DNA from: Lateolabrax maculatus
Taxonomy: Eukaryota > Chordata > Actinopteri > Acropomatiformes > Lateolabracidae
Length of the DNA stretch: 64,000 bases
Direction: 5' to 3'
Assembly (NCBI GenBank): GCA_031216445.1
Contig: CM062214.1
Location: forward strand, 12,517,501 to 12,581,500
Below, in pieces: positions 28,201-38,497 of the stretch. Each line of letters opens with the position of its first letter. Within the stretch, counting starts at the first letter, position 1. The position numbers and the translations under genes are program-made. A model generated the notes under the pieces. It saw nothing but the letters and a program-made list of their open reading frames with translations. It was not told where the DNA came from and made no database searches.

Positions 28201-31200
28201 CAAATCAGATCCAGTATTACCTCACAGCCCGGTTTCAGTTCAGCTACACATCCTCGGGTGTTCCAGCTTTAACCCCGAGCTGTTACCTCTGATGTCATAA
28301 GAGAAAGGTGCTGACTGACAGAGCTGAGATTTACACCACGCAGACTATCTCTCACTTTCAACACCAAACTAGGGTCTAGTATTTGTCAGTGAGCAGCCGC
28401 TCCATCAGCACCCCCACGTCCGCACCCCTCCTCGCAGGCAGCAGCAATAACAGGGGAGCTAGTTTATCAGACTGGGACCACACTGGAATTCACAGAGATG
28501 GAATCATTTAATAGGCATAGAGTGTTTTGGCTTTCTGGTGTTTTATTATTTTATTATTTTTCCCCTTCGCTTTCGGCTGAGGTGACATTGAGTGGATGGG
28601 GGATCTTGTCCATTAATATAACACATGAGAGGATGTGAGATGTGAATGCTGATGCGGAGAGTGGCGGAGGTGAGGCACCACAGTGCATATCTGTGTTTCT
28701 ATTTCTGTCGACTGTGGTGTTGCACTCAGTAAGCAGTGTGATTCATGGTTTGATTATCTTAACCCACGGAGCAGTTTTTTCCTCATTGGAGACTCAAAGG
28801 TTTCTCCTCTGAATGCTTCTCTGCTGTCCCTCTTAATAAATCTATATTAAAAAAAAACATTTTTATTGGACCTCTACTGTGTGGAAGGTGACCCAATCCC
28901 CCAATCCCAGACCTCATTAGAAACTATCATTACAGAAAGGTCTAGACACAGCCCTCCAAGGTATTGTATCCACTGTTTTACTGTGTTCCCTGACCTTTCA
29001 ACACAATAGGTTATGACGTACCTTTAATACTGGTGATCTACGCTGGTGTTAAAACCATAATGTGAGACCGTACCTTTGTTATGGTTGACTGACATACTCC
29101 TCAGGGTTTCCTCTATGTCTCAGTTTAATATTTCAGAAATGTATGGCTGCCCTCACTGTATATGCTCAGCTGGATCACATTTCAGCTGCGTCTACAGACT
29201 CCTGACCTTTTCCATATCCCCTAGCTCCTCACATTTCCTCTGCTGTATTGTCGTACAGTTGAGGTGAGCGAAACCCGGGTTCTCTCATAATGTGCATAAT
29301 GTGGAATGTAATACCTTCAGCTATTACCTTCCTGTATCTCTGCAGCATGAACCTGACCTGGAGGGACATGCAGCACCTGGTGGTTAGAACGTCCCGGCCC
29401 GGACACCTCAGCGCAGGAGACTGGAAGACCAACGGAGTGGGACGCAGAGGTAGAAGCTGGCTAGTCCAAATCGAGCACAGATGGTTTTATATGGCGTTTT
29501 ATTTGTGCCTCTATTCCTGAGCACACAGTGGGACATTGTGAGCACAGAAAAATACTTTCAGCAAGCAAATTAATCATATTTTGTAGAGAATTCCTTATCA
29601 TGCAAAGAATAATTTAATTTAGGCAAACAAAAATGTATTCAGTGCACAGTAAATGTATTTGTGTGTTTGCTATTATGCATGTGAACCCAAGATAATAACC
29701 TCTCTACCTCAGTTTCAAGCTCCCTCTTCTGTGCACTTGACATCTCTGGTCTGTGCACACTCAGGTTTGCCTGCATGCTCACCCAGCCTGAAAAAGTTTT
29801 ACAGTATGCCACAAATTCAGCCATCAAATGGCTGTTTTGTCTTCACCCAGATCACTAGGTATTAGGTTATTAGTGAAATTTGGAACCCTGAAACCACTAG
29901 GGAGAAATTTATATTTTACATTTTTTTGGTTTCATGGTGACGCCCCTATTCTTTTTTTTGCACTCATTTGTCTGAATACCATTAGTTCCCCATCAGCCTA
30001 GACGGAGAACTTGTTCCCTTACAAATTACTTCATTTAAATGATATTTGCATAAAGCAGTATTGTCAGTGTTCTATCATAGACAGAGACAGACCATAGTCT
30101 CTGAACAACATCCCACAACAGCTTTCCTGCCTCAGTCTCATTCTCATTTAATTAACAAACATTAACACATAATCTGTCCTTGGCCACCAAACAAACATTC
30201 AGGCATTTACCAGGCTAGATAGCTAATTAGCTGGTAAGCTGCAGCACATTAAACTGCATGTAAACTTACCTGCAAATATCACTTTGGTCCATTTATATGC
30301 TGGTGTGATCCTTACTCTCCAATACCACTGCTAACAACACACCGGCTGCCCGTGGTGACTCTCGCTCTCCTGCCAGGGTTCATTCTGCCAGCTGCTGTAA
30401 ATCACTCACAGTCACGCCCGTCCAGCTGGCTGAGCCAAAAAATATATTTCCCCAAGTCCTTTTCTTCCTTTTAATAACAACAAATGATTGGCAGTTAAAG
30501 GCTGTGTTTTTGATTGAGGAACAAATAACAACAGTATAAATGTAAAGAGTGGATGGTTTGCTGATTATCACTCCTCTTTCTGTGATGTTGCCTTAACGCC
30601 ACCAACCACAAATCTTTAATTCTCTTTAACCCTCCATCTTTTGTTTTCCACAGTGAGTCATTCGTACGGTTACGGGCTCCTGGATGCAGGTGCTATGGTG
30701 GCTTTGGCACAGAACTGGACCACAGTGGGGCCGCAGCACCAGTGTGTCCACACCATGCTCGCAGAGCCAAGGTTAGAAGTGCGACTTGAAGCTCTGTGTG
30801 TATTTGCGCGTAAACTACAGCGAGTTTACGTCTCATTATGAGCACTTGCTGTTCCATCACCCAGATGTCACCGCATTCTGCTCGGAGCCGGGACGGTCGC
30901 GTAGATTTGCAGCGCAGTGCTGTTGTCCGTGTCCATTTTTTCTGCAGCCACACAACACTAACCACCCTCCCCCTCTACTTGTCAAACCTGCAGAGACATC
31001 GGGAACAAGTTGGTGTTCAGCAAGAGCGTGGACGCCTGCTGGGGCCGGCCGGAGTATGTCAGCTCGGTGGAACACGTTCAGGCTCGCCTCACTCTCTCCC
31101 ACAGCCAGAGAGGAAAATTGGCCATTCATCTCATCAGCCCACTGGGCACCCGCTCCACCCTGCTGTTCCCCAGGTACACAGTAAAACACAGCACCATACA

Positions 31201-34200
31201 CACCATCCGCCGAGCCCTGATATAAATCTCTCTTTGTCTGTTTCTCCCTCTCACACGGAGACAATAACAATGTGCGTGTGTGTGTGTGTACCTTTATTTT
31301 TATTGTGCTCAGATACTCCCACTCTGTGGGAAAAACACGCTGCTTTGTAACAGCAGAAACTAATAACAAACGTGCCATCTCTCCCCTTCTCTTTCAGGCC
31401 CAATGACTTCTCCTCAGAGGGATTCAACGACTGGGCCTTTATGACCACCCACTCGTGGGACGAGGATCCTCAAGGGGAATGGACCCTGGAGATAGAGAAC
31501 GCTGCAGCTAATGGACGTGACTATGGTAACCCCACTCATCGCCATTAATTGCTCAGTCTGGTCACGTCACATCAAACCGACATTCATGCCAGCACTCACT
31601 GCCCCCTCATCAACTGAAGTCCTCTTGCATATTTGTCGTGGTTCTCTAAATAGCCTCTCCTCGATTCTCCCCCCTTTTTTTCTGTCCCGTTCCCTCTCTA
31701 ATGACTCAGTGGCGAGCAGCTTTCAGAAACACATCCGGATTAAAACCTGCTGCTAGGGAGAGGAATATTATTTTCTGCAAGAAAGTTGTTGGCAACCTTT
31801 TGATTATTAACTTGGGTGCCTTGACAGTGTTTTCAACCATCGGGTTGCGTTATCTTTCTAAAGGCAAACGGCTGCATATTGTCAAGAAGCGTTATCTTGT
31901 GAAGTCGTCGAGCTTCCCAGTGGCTTTGTTTGCTGCGAGCAGCCAGGGAAATGAGATGGGAACGCATCTCTTCCTCTGCTGGTGTCGATCCTCCTCCAGT
32001 GTCGTCTGTGGTCAGCTCTCATTACTCCTTTCCTTTCCTTCCACCCCCATATTCTCTTTTCAGCCAGTTCACACTGTTCCCTCTCTGAGAGAAGTGTTAC
32101 ATTAATATTCTCTCCCACTTCTTACTACCCTCCGCTCCTCTCTTTCTTTTTCTCGCTCTCTCTCTCTCAGGTGTGTTGAGTCAGTTCACCCTCATCCTGT
32201 GGGGCACCGGACCCAGCGTCGTCAACCCCTCATCGTCTGACTTCCCTCGACCGTCCAACAACAGCTGCAAGACCTTTGATGCCCAGCAGATCTGTATCGG
32301 TGAGATCACTCGAGCTTCCGCTGGCACACAAACTTTGAACAGGAGCCACTTAAAGTGAATGGGCTCGTTTGCACTGGTGCTGGCACGCACTCATTGTTAC
32401 AAAACCGGCTTCTGGACAAACTGTGTTGAGTATTTCGACTCGTGAAGCGCGTGTGTTGTGAATACAGATTGCCCATTTACAAGCCTCTCGTGCATTTGTT
32501 TGCGTGCGCACTATGAATATGCACATTGCAATATGTCGTATTAGTTGGAATCAGAGTGTGGGACGTATGGAGGAGCAGCAGGGGACATTAAAACTGCGTC
32601 AGTGCAAGAGGTGCTACGTTGTCAACAACTGTTGAGGAGGATGTCTGCCTCATTGAAAGGCAGATGAGGTCGCTTCCAAGCACTCAGACACTTTCTTCTT
32701 AATCATTCCAGACTTCTCCATAATTAAGTTAAAATTTACATTTCAAAACTTACTGGTAACGCCTTATTTCACAGAGCCCCAGTTTCCTAATAACTTCCCT
32801 AGAAATGAACCGGATGGTTCCTGAAAGGACTGGTTGTGACCTTCTTTTTACAAATCAACCATGTTTTAGTCAGTGGACAGGACATCATTTGAAAATGCAA
32901 AAATATAAAAGTTACATACACAATATACAATTCAACAAATATAAAGAATATGGTTTCTAACAATTCAATTATTATTACTTGGGTTTAAATGGATCTCAGT
33001 TTTTTTCAGCCATTAAGATTTCCGCAGTTCTCTCAAGGAAATTCCCCTTGAAATCTCCAACTGCTTATGGACTTAGAGATTTATTCCTAAACACTCAAAT
33101 GATATTGTTATTATGTGTACTGTCTCAGAACTCTGTAAACAGAAACAACTTATTAGAGCTGAAATGATTAAGCGATTAACAGAAAATTGATCCTTTAAAT
33201 GATTTCCTTTTCTTACACTATTGTTACTATTTACTATTGTTAACAAAAAACAACAAACTGACTGATTAAAAAAAGCCACTTTGGGCTCTGGGAAATTTTC
33301 AAGGCCTTTTTTCACTATTTTCAGACCAAATGATTGATCAATGAATCAAGAAGTAATCAGCAGATTAACTGATCATGAACAAGTTATATACACTGTAGTT
33401 CTTTCCAGAAAACTTCCAAGGAAATTGTGAAGAAATGATGGGACTTGTAAAGGCGTTACCCAGTCACTTGATGAGTTTTCATCTATGTTGTGTTTTAATA
33501 CATGAGACTTAACCATGCTTTCATCTCCCGCGCTCCTCCCAGAGTGCAGCCCCGGCTTCTCCCTCTTCCTCCAGGGCTGTATGAAGTTGTGCCCGCCCGG
33601 CTTCACCTCGGGGCAGCAGCTCCTCAACCTCTCCCTGGAGAACTGGGTGGACCTGTCCTCCGTCCAGGCCTGCCTGCCTTGCAACTCCGCCTGCCTCACC
33701 TGCTCCGGCACCGGGCCTGCAGACTGCCTGTCCTGCCCGCCTCACAGCCGCCTGGTCCTCACCTCCTGCCTGCACCAGAACCAGGTCCAGCGCAAGTCCC
33801 CCCTAGCCGGGGAGCTCCAGGGCGACGGGCCCCAGCCGGGAGGGGAGATCCCAGCGGCGGCGGACGACGGCGCAGAAGGCGAGGAGCCTCCGGGGGTCAG
33901 CGTAGCTCCGTCCACCCAGCTGCCCGCCGTCATGGCCGTGCTCAGCTGTGCCTTCATCCTGGCTGCCTTCATCGGGGTCTTCCTCCTGCTGCAGATGCGC
34001 ACGGGCGGCTCTTCTTGGGGCTGGGGGACCAAACTGCCCCCCGTGTACTCAGAGACGAGGGGAGTGCGGATGGGCTTTGGGTTTGGCTTCGGCCAAGGAC
34101 GGGAGCGGAAGGCACGGATATGCTACAAGGGGATCCCCACTGTGTGGGGGGATGAGGACATGATCGCCTACCAGTCTGAATCAGACAGCGAGGAAGTGGA

Positions 34201-34249
34201 CGGTCACAGCGAGAGGACAGCTTTCATCAAGACGCAGAGCTCGATCTAG
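4652..34249 (+). CDS. furin: furin, proprotein convertase (13 coding exons; 5' end outside window)
   Basis: Furin is a calcium-dependent, kexin/subtilisin-type serine endoprotease of the trans-Golgi network. It cuts proproteins after R-X-K/R-R. Thirteen GT-AG exons join in frame into 747 codons plus stop: 4652-4747, 6461-6589, 6756-6832, 19637-19725, 22242-22414, 25741-25953, 27543-27643, 29346-29449, 30654-30771, 30994-31173, 31398-31525, 32171-32299 and 33543-34249. Visible in order are the propeptide site KKRKKR|D, the catalytic Asp ([11 protein letters not shown]), His ([10 protein letters not shown]), oxyanion Asn (WASGNGG) and Ser ([13 protein letters not shown]), the P domain, a Cys-rich region, one membrane segment, and a tail with YKGI and the acidic cluster SESDSEEVD. 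The first codon corresponds to about human residue 93, so the signal peptide and most of the propeptide are upstream. The product is longer than human in the Cys-rich and tail parts. Teleosts have two furin paralogues; I do not assign which one this is. Confidence 0.97.
4748..6460 (+). other. furin intron, no gene seen
   Basis: This is AT-rich intronic sequence without a recognisable coding segment or repeat family. Confidence 0.7.
6461..6589 (+). CDS. furin: furin exon: catalytic Asp
   Basis: This 129-nt exon is phase 0/0. It aligns without gaps to human residues 125-167. The catalytic Asp (human D153) is the codon at 6545-6547. Confidence 0.96.
6621..6660. repeat. Short tandem duplication in furin intron
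   Basis: The unit gcatttaaagttaca occurs twice in direct succession between two furin exons. Confidence 0.85.
6756..6832 (+). CDS. furin: furin exon: [12 protein letters not shown] segment
   Basis: This 77-nt exon encodes the catalytic-domain stretch before the catalytic His. Its last two bases (AG) complete an Arg codon with the next exon, 12.8 kb downstream. Confidence 0.95.
9336..9369. repeat. AT-rich (TATAA)n tract
   Basis: A simple TA/TATAA repeat within AT-rich intron sequence. Confidence 0.9.
9690..9825 (+). pseudogene. Decayed duplicate of the furin catalytic-Asp exon
   Basis: The block starts at the end of an intron (agccttgtg, then ttcttcag) and aligns to the exon at 6461-6589 including its acceptor. 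The reading after the acceptor (9713 on) runs [13 protein letters not shown], stop, TQG, stop, ENGGRGVV. The live exon has [24 protein letters not shown]. The Trp and Tyr codons are TAA and TAG. About two bases are missing around the Asp codons, which shifts the frame. The match continues through gagaaagacca (9811-9821), and the donor is not preserved. It lies downstream of the next live exon, so it is an intronic fossil and not an alternative exon in use. Confidence 0.85.
10591..10692. repeat. Palindromic microsatellite (TG)n-(TA)n-(CA)n
   Basis: A TG tract with one interruption passes through TATATATA into a CA tract, so the two arms are reverse complements. This kind of tract can fold into a cruciform or Z-DNA. 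Confidence 0.95.
12641..12656. repeat. (TATG)4 microsatellite
   Basis: Four tandem TATG units in the large furin intron. Confidence 0.9.
14157..14466. mobile_element. TIR-bearing non-autonomous element, about 310 bp
   Basis: The left end taaaggggcactccaac and the reverse complement of the right end (ttaagggggtgttccag) match as imperfect inverted termini. No transposase is present. The layout fits a MITE-like element; the family is not assigned. Confidence 0.6.
15043..15078. repeat. 18-bp tandem duplication
   Basis: The unit acctaaggcacatcctgt occurs twice head-to-tail without a mismatch. Confidence 0.97.
15979..16013. repeat. Perfect 15-bp inverted repeat with 5-nt loop
   Basis: The left arm cggctctggcacatc (15979-15993) and the right arm gatgtgccagagccg (15999-16013) are exact reverse complements around the loop catca. 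It is too short for a typical pre-miRNA. Confidence 0.95.
16130..16217. repeat. (GT)44 microsatellite
   Basis: About 44 uninterrupted GT units, the longest pure dinucleotide tract in the window. Confidence 0.97.
19637..19725 (+). CDS. furin: furin exon: catalytic His
   Basis: This 89-nt exon encodes [17 protein letters not shown] and onward. The His codon is 19638-19640 (human H194). It ends inside a Gly codon. Confidence 0.96.
19726..22241 (+). other. furin intron, no gene seen
   Basis: A T-run near 21336 and short GT/CA tracts are present. I see no coding segment. Confidence 0.7.
22242..22414 (+). CDS. furin: furin exon: [11 protein letters not shown] to GITK
   Basis: This 173-nt exon encodes the core of the catalytic domain, including [16 protein letters not shown]. 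The donor GTCGGT is weak, but the frame and homology are clear. Confidence 0.95.
22985..23190. mobile_element. Teleost dispersed repeat fragment
   Basis: The blocks gctggctgtttccccc, cagtctttattctaaactaa and accgtacagacatgagagtg are hallmarks of a high-copy repeat that I recognise from percomorph genomes. The family name is not assigned. Confidence 0.6.
25090..25287 (-). mobile_element. LINE reverse-transcriptase fragment (L2/CR1/Rex-like)
   Basis: Read on the minus strand, the segment encodes [20 protein letters not shown] followed by [17 protein letters not shown]. This is the characteristic C-terminal block of non-LTR retrotransposon reverse transcriptases in fish (compare SRLDYCNSLFAGLPKKSI...LQLIQNAAARVLT). 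The flanks are decayed and no full element is present. The exact clade is an inference. Confidence 0.85.
25741..25953 (+). CDS. furin: furin exon: oxyanion Asn
   Basis: This 213-nt exon is phase 0/0. The oxyanion-hole Asn (human N295) is the codon at 25783-25785 in VWASGNGG. It continues through [18 protein letters not shown]. Confidence 0.96.
25954..27542 (+). other. furin intron
   Basis: It begins with a degenerate CA tract (25966-25998) and contains a repeat fragment at 26755-26906. No gene is recognised. Confidence 0.7.
26755..26906. mobile_element. Teleost dispersed palindromic repeat, shortened copy
   Basis: It starts gggctgcaacta and ends with atcaatttattgtttcagca, with GAAGCTGAAACC-type sequence inside. 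These are typical of a common percomorph repeat rich in attaatcgatt motifs. Related copies lie near 33.2 and 47.6 kb. Confidence 0.6.
27543..27643 (+). CDS. furin: furin exon: catalytic Ser
   Basis: This 101-nt exon encodes [20 protein letters not shown]. The catalytic Ser (human S368) is the codon at 27591-27593. Confidence 0.96.
27644..29345 (+). other. furin intron, no gene seen
   Basis: Only short low-complexity tracts are visible. Confidence 0.7.
29346..29449 (+). CDS. furin: furin exon: [12 protein letters not shown]
   Basis: This 104-nt exon covers the end of the catalytic domain. The N-glycosylation sequon NLT, at the position of human N387, is kept. Confidence 0.95.
29450..30653 (+). 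other. furin intron, no gene seen
   Basis: AT-rich intronic sequence; no recognised feature. Confidence 0.7.
30654..30771 (+). CDS. furin: furin exon: start of P domain
   Basis: This 118-nt exon encodes [20 protein letters not shown] and the sequon NWTT, at the start of the P (Homo B) domain. Confidence 0.95.
30994..31173 (+). CDS. furin: furin exon: P domain
   Basis: This 180-nt exon encodes [16 protein letters not shown] to [10 protein letters not shown]. The human RGD triplet is RGK here ([12 protein letters not shown]). Confidence 0.95.
31398..31525 (+). CDS. furin: furin exon: P domain, [16 protein letters not shown]
   Basis: This 128-nt exon holds the highly conserved P-domain block and GEWTLEIEN. 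It ends inside a Gly codon. Confidence 0.96.
32171..32299 (+). CDS. furin: furin exon: end of P domain
   Basis: This 129-nt exon encodes [13 protein letters not shown], then a Ser/Pro-rich linker and the first Cys residues of the Cys-rich region. Confidence 0.93.
32300..33542 (+). other. furin last intron
   Basis: It carries a reverse-oriented dispersed repeat at about 33155-33378. Otherwise nothing is recognised. Confidence 0.7.
33155..33378 (-). mobile_element. Teleost dispersed palindromic repeat, degenerate copy
   Basis: The segment begins gagctgaaatgattaagcga, carries gggctctgggaaa and ends with gcagattaactgatcatgaa. This is the same layout as the copy at 47.6 kb but inverted and divergent. 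Confidence 0.5.
33543..34249 (+). CDS. furin: furin last coding exon: Cys-rich region, membrane segment, tail
   Basis: This exon ends at TAG 34247-34249. It encodes a furin-type Cys-rich stretch ([24 protein letters not shown]), an acidic linker, a membrane segment at about 33926-33997 and the cytosolic tail. The tail has a GFGFGFG stretch, YKGI (a Tyr-based sorting motif), an acidic Ser cluster with casein-kinase-type sites, and SERTAFIK near the end, as in human. Confidence 0.96.
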
Positions 34250-34819
34250 CTGAGCCTGCATCCGCTGCGGCGGTGTCTGACGGCACGCCACCCCGGGTCG
34301 CATCAGCATTTAGATCTGACTGTATGCAGCTGATATTAAAAGGAGAATTAAATAGGCTCAAAACACAGGCCTCGCCGTCTCATCTGCACCCCATCCAAAT
34401 GCATTTGTGAGTCAATCTTTTGTTTATTTATTTTTATTTATTTATGTTTGTTAATTTATCTCATTTGATGATGGAATATTTTGATGTATTCATTCTGCAT
34501 TTGACAAATTCGTCACCAAGTTAAGGTGTTATGCAAATGTTTTGCTTAATTTTACATTAATGACCTGCTTGACCATATTTTGTCCAGTTTGTATAAGGGG
34601 TATTTCAGAGATCTTGTATTACACGCCCATAACGTTGGGGGAGTAACAGGAGACAGATTTTTGACAGAGGTGGAGGCAGAGATATCATGACTCAAGTAGA
34701 GGTCAGGTCCCCAAAAACCCTGAATCCTACGTTTCCCTTAATGCAACCCAATAGCATCATTCATTAGACAGTCCCCTGCCAGGTAAATGCCCACGTCTTT
34801 CCACACCCCCAGTGTCTGG

Positions 34820-34825
34820 AATAAA
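34820..34825 (+). promoter_or_regulatory. furin: Poly(A) signal candidate, furin proximal
   Basis: AATAAA lies about 570 nt after the furin stop. Confidence 0.45.
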
Positions 34826-35686
34826 ATAGTAGTCTCCAAGCCCAAAAACCAGTCAGAGCTCAAAATAATCTGGGTTACTTTTTTCAGACTTGTCAAAGCT
34901 TCACCAGAACTAAAGAAGATGTGATACAGCTGTTTTGCGGCTGAGAAGTACTGTAAAACTCTTTAAACCAGTGAAATTCATTCCCTTCCCAAGTATGCAT
35001 CAAACATCTGGCCATCAGCACAGGCAGAGCCCTGATGAATCGGGGTTGTTATATTTGATCAGATTCCTGTCAAATCTCGGGCCAGGGGTCGTGGAGTTGA
35101 CATGCTGTTCATTAATTGTAGGAAAACTTTTAAATTGAAGATTTCTGCAGCGTTCTGGGACGGCATAAACTGTGGAAACTGTGGAGGATGCTCTGGTTTC
35201 AATCAAGGCACAGTGGGAATTGCTACCGCAGCGCAGACATATCAGTCCCAAAATCTCGGATAACCCTGTTTTGAAATTATAATTAAAAAAACACTTAGCC
35301 CAAAGCTGCTTGGTTGACCTTTACAACATTGTTTCACTTGGTTGCTGCTGGTAAGAAATAAGATCATTTTCTCTTCATTTCCCCTACAGAACATATATTG
35401 ATTTTGGGGCTTTACTCCGAGAGCGTCTTCATCAGGGTGAAGCCCCTTCCCTTTCTATTGTGAGCGCCATACATTGAAAGACAAACACACACTTTCTCTC
35501 CCGTCTACAGCCGTGTAGACTTCCCGCTACACAAGCTGAATCAAAGCCTATGGATCTAAAGGCCAGAATATTTACAGTGATAAAGAAATGAGGAGATCTT
35601 GTATCACATTTTCTATGTTTGTTTTATATCCTTTTTTATTTAACTGACAATGGATGTTAATATTGTGGAGATCCGTTTCACGCTGG

Positions 35687-35692
35687 AATAAA
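35687..35692 (+). promoter_or_regulatory. furin: Poly(A) signal candidate, furin distal
   Basis: AATAAA is followed by a T/G-rich stretch (tgactttggctgttgc) that suits a downstream element. Confidence 0.55.
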
Positions 35693-35710
35693 ATGACTTT
35701 GGCTGTTGCA

Positions 35711-37365
35711 TAGATAGACTGTCTTTACTGCCAGATTTTAAAAACCTTTAGGGTTTTATGCATCTGAAATTCAGCCGCTGACACATAAACACCACCCAAG
35801 AGAACAGATGGCTCATCACTTCTTCATGGCTATATATCCCTGTTGCAAGCGTGTTTCCTTCTCTCCCGGGCGTTTAGCTTTAACAGGGTGCCAGCGCTCT
35901 GTATTCTCCCTGCTATCCAGTTGCAGGGAGCGTGCTGCCAAGAGGCCTTCAAGAAACGTTTTTTTTTTCCTCAAGCTTCGGCGTGGCGGCTCCTTAAAGT
36001 TTAAATTAAAATAAATGGGTAAAGGTTCGTACGCATGCGGGGAAACAATGCTCATTAGCGGCTCTCCTGTGTAACACCCTGTACAGAGGCAGGTAACTGG
36101 GTTCATGTGTGGAGGTACATTCATTCTGTGGCCCATAATTAGATCTGCCGGGAGGACTTGCTGCACAATTCAGTGCCCCTCGGATGCGTCATGCTTTGCA
36201 TTATAAATGCTGTGTGAGAGAAAGTGAAGGTGTGTGTGTGGGTGTGTGTGTGTGAATGGACTTGGTCAAAGAAGCGGATGAGTTTGAAATCCTTTTATCT
36301 CCTCGTTCCCACCTTCATTACATGTTTTCTGTGAGTGGTTTTGATGGCGTCTTTTTTTTTTTTTTTCCCCTCCATGGCCTTTAGCCTGTATTAATTAGCT
36401 GTCACGTCTTGTACGATGCTGCCTACTAACTAGGCTTAGATTAATCAAAACAACAACAAATCAGCTCCCCATTAGCCGATTTCACGTTCAGATCAGTTGG
36501 ACACTGAGGTTCCAGTCTCGTTATTCAAGCAGGTCAGACATCGTTTCGGTGTCTCTGCTGAAACTGATGCCCAGGGAGAAAGCCGAGTGCCAGTTCCCCC
36601 TTCCTTTCCGCTCAGGAAGGTTGAGGAACACAGTTGGCAGCGGCAGAGGCTGAGGGTCCCCAGGGTGCCTCCACAGGCAACACACACACACACACACACA
36701 CAGCTATACTTGTGAGGACATTCATTGACATAATGCATACCCAAGCCCCTTACCGGTCCACACCAGAAAGTGAGGACTGGCAAAAGTGTCCTCACTCCCA
36801 TGACTCAAATTGGTTCTCACAAAGACAGTTGTACAAGATCTCACACATGCACACGCACACACACACACACACACACACTTGCTCCTGCACACACACGCAG
36901 TGCAGTGATCACTCTCAGCCATCCTTGCCACCACACTTTCTTTATTCCTTTTTTTTTTTTTTGGTAGTGTTAACACAAACATTTTTCTCCGTGCTCAACT
37001 CGTGCTCAACACTGTCGCCTCACAGAGGGAAAGCATGGGTGAGAACATGCTGCTGTTAATTATATGTGACTTGAAGTGTGAGATTCTACGCCTGCACCCT
37101 GCTCGGTTTGATGTCAGGTTGAGGCCTCGACAGTCAACCACTGACAAGTAAAGCATTGGACAGTCTCAAAAGGGCTGAGATCTCTAAACATTAACTGAGA
37201 CTGACAGCAATCTGTAGGCATGGACTCCACTGCTGTACTGACTCAATGTTGCCCCCTACTGATGGAGCTCTTTACTGATAATACAGAGATTCACTAGTGT
37301 GTTAAAGCCTAAGACATTTCAGATAAAGAGAAACTATTTAAAAAGAAAATCTTTGTATTTCAATC
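35711..37365. other. Convergent intergenic region furin / man2a2
   Basis: It contains GT and CA microsatellites (about 36231-36254, 36679-36702, 36853-36880) and T-runs. FES, which lies next to FURIN in human, is not recognisable here. Confidence 0.65.
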
Positions 37366-37371
37366 TTTATT
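37366..37371 (-). promoter_or_regulatory. man2a2: Poly(A) signal candidate for man2a2
   Basis: TTTATT on the + strand reads AATAAA on the man2a2 strand. Confidence 0.45.
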
Positions 37372-37642
37372 CACTCCCCATCTCTTTTGTTCTACTGCAG
37401 CTTTAATCCATCATGAATAAACAAATACAGATGAGACCTTGCCTTCATATATTACCTCTGAACAAACAAAAACAGCGCCACAGATATAACATTAAAAAAA
37501 AAAAAAGGAAAGCACATTTATACAGAGACTCAGACACTCATTGAAACTGCAGGAGGGGAGGTTGCGACAAGGTTATATGACAGCAGGGGGAAGTGCAAAC
37601 TCAAGATGCAGTAAAGTCTGGTCAAACAGAAATGTTAACTGC

Positions 37643-37836
37643 GGGGGGGGGGGGGTGTTTGTCTGGAAGAGTCTGCAGTGCTCACAGTGAGAGAAAGCAG
37701 GATGTATTGAGCTACAGCAGACCAGACATCAGGCCGGAGGAGGAGAGCAACAAAGCAACACACCTCCTGTGGAGAATGAAGATGATGACCGGTTGAAGTA
37801 ATGGGACACAACTGGGGCGGGGGGGGGGGGGGGGGG
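37643..37836. repeat. Two long G-runs
   Basis: G13 (37643-37655) and GGGG-C-G18 (37814-37836) lie about 160 nt apart. They are poly(C) in the man2a2 orientation. They are prone to G-quadruplex folding on the + strand and to length error in sequencing. Confidence 0.95.
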
Positions 37837-38087
37837 ATGGCGGCGCAGCACAAAGTGGGACACAGGTGGGCTGGGAGACGTCCGACCTCAGCTTTGGACA
37901 CAGGTGACGACATCCTCCACGGCCACTGTGGAGGCGGATACGCACCAGAGAAAAGGCTGAGTGCCTTGAGACGGCCTCGGGATAAGAAGCACTGTGGAGC
38001 TAAAATAAAAAACTGCAGCTCATTTTGTAGAAACATATTCTCTTCTATGTTGAGGAGCCCTGCGTATGGTTTGATACGACTTATTCT

Positions 38088-38497
38088 CAGGGGTCAGTTC
38101 ACCCAAATGGCAATTTGTCATAGAAGTCTTATTCACTTGTGGTGGTATCTTCACATGCAGAAAGTTTTATTTTAATGTTTTGAGAAATCAGAACTGTTTG
38201 AATGGATTGAGCACCAAAAATGATATTCCATTCAGCTTCATTGTATTGGGGTGTCGGCAGAAATCTCAGAGACAGATGTAGTGCTGAATTTTTAGTAATC
38301 ATTTCCATCCATTGTCGGGCATCATTTCCCAAGCCAAATATTCTCAGATTTCAACTCCTCAAATGAGTAAGTGCTACTTTTCAGAGATAAAATATATGAA
38401 AAAATCTTTAATATCTGGAAACCAAATCTATCCACGTAGCCAGGTCCCACTGGAGCAAATGTGCCTGTTTTTGTAATTTGGATGAACTGCCCCTTTA
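38088..38497. mobile_element. TIR-bearing non-autonomous element, about 410 bp
   Basis: The left end caggggtcagttcacccaaa and the reverse complement of the right end (aaaggggcagttcatccaaa) match closely. Inside is the block cacttgtggtggtatct and gtattggggtgtcggcag, familiar from percomorph repeats. No transposase is seen. Confidence 0.7.

Larger units (their letters stand above)
34250..35710 (+). other. furin: Probable furin 3' UTR
   Basis: No coding segment follows the stop. Two AATAAA hexamers occur on the + strand (34820-34825 and 35687-35692). The second is the likelier distal poly(A) signal. The extent is inferred. Confidence 0.55.

Noticed and set aside
30838..31378. Frames of 170 and 173 codons on both strands across two furin exons
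   Set aside because: They run through intron and exon without splice sense and overlap furin P-domain exons.
33502..34155. A 217-codon frame and several minus-strand frames over the last furin exon
   Set aside because: They are shadows of the GC-rich furin exon in other frames. The furin frame carries the homology.
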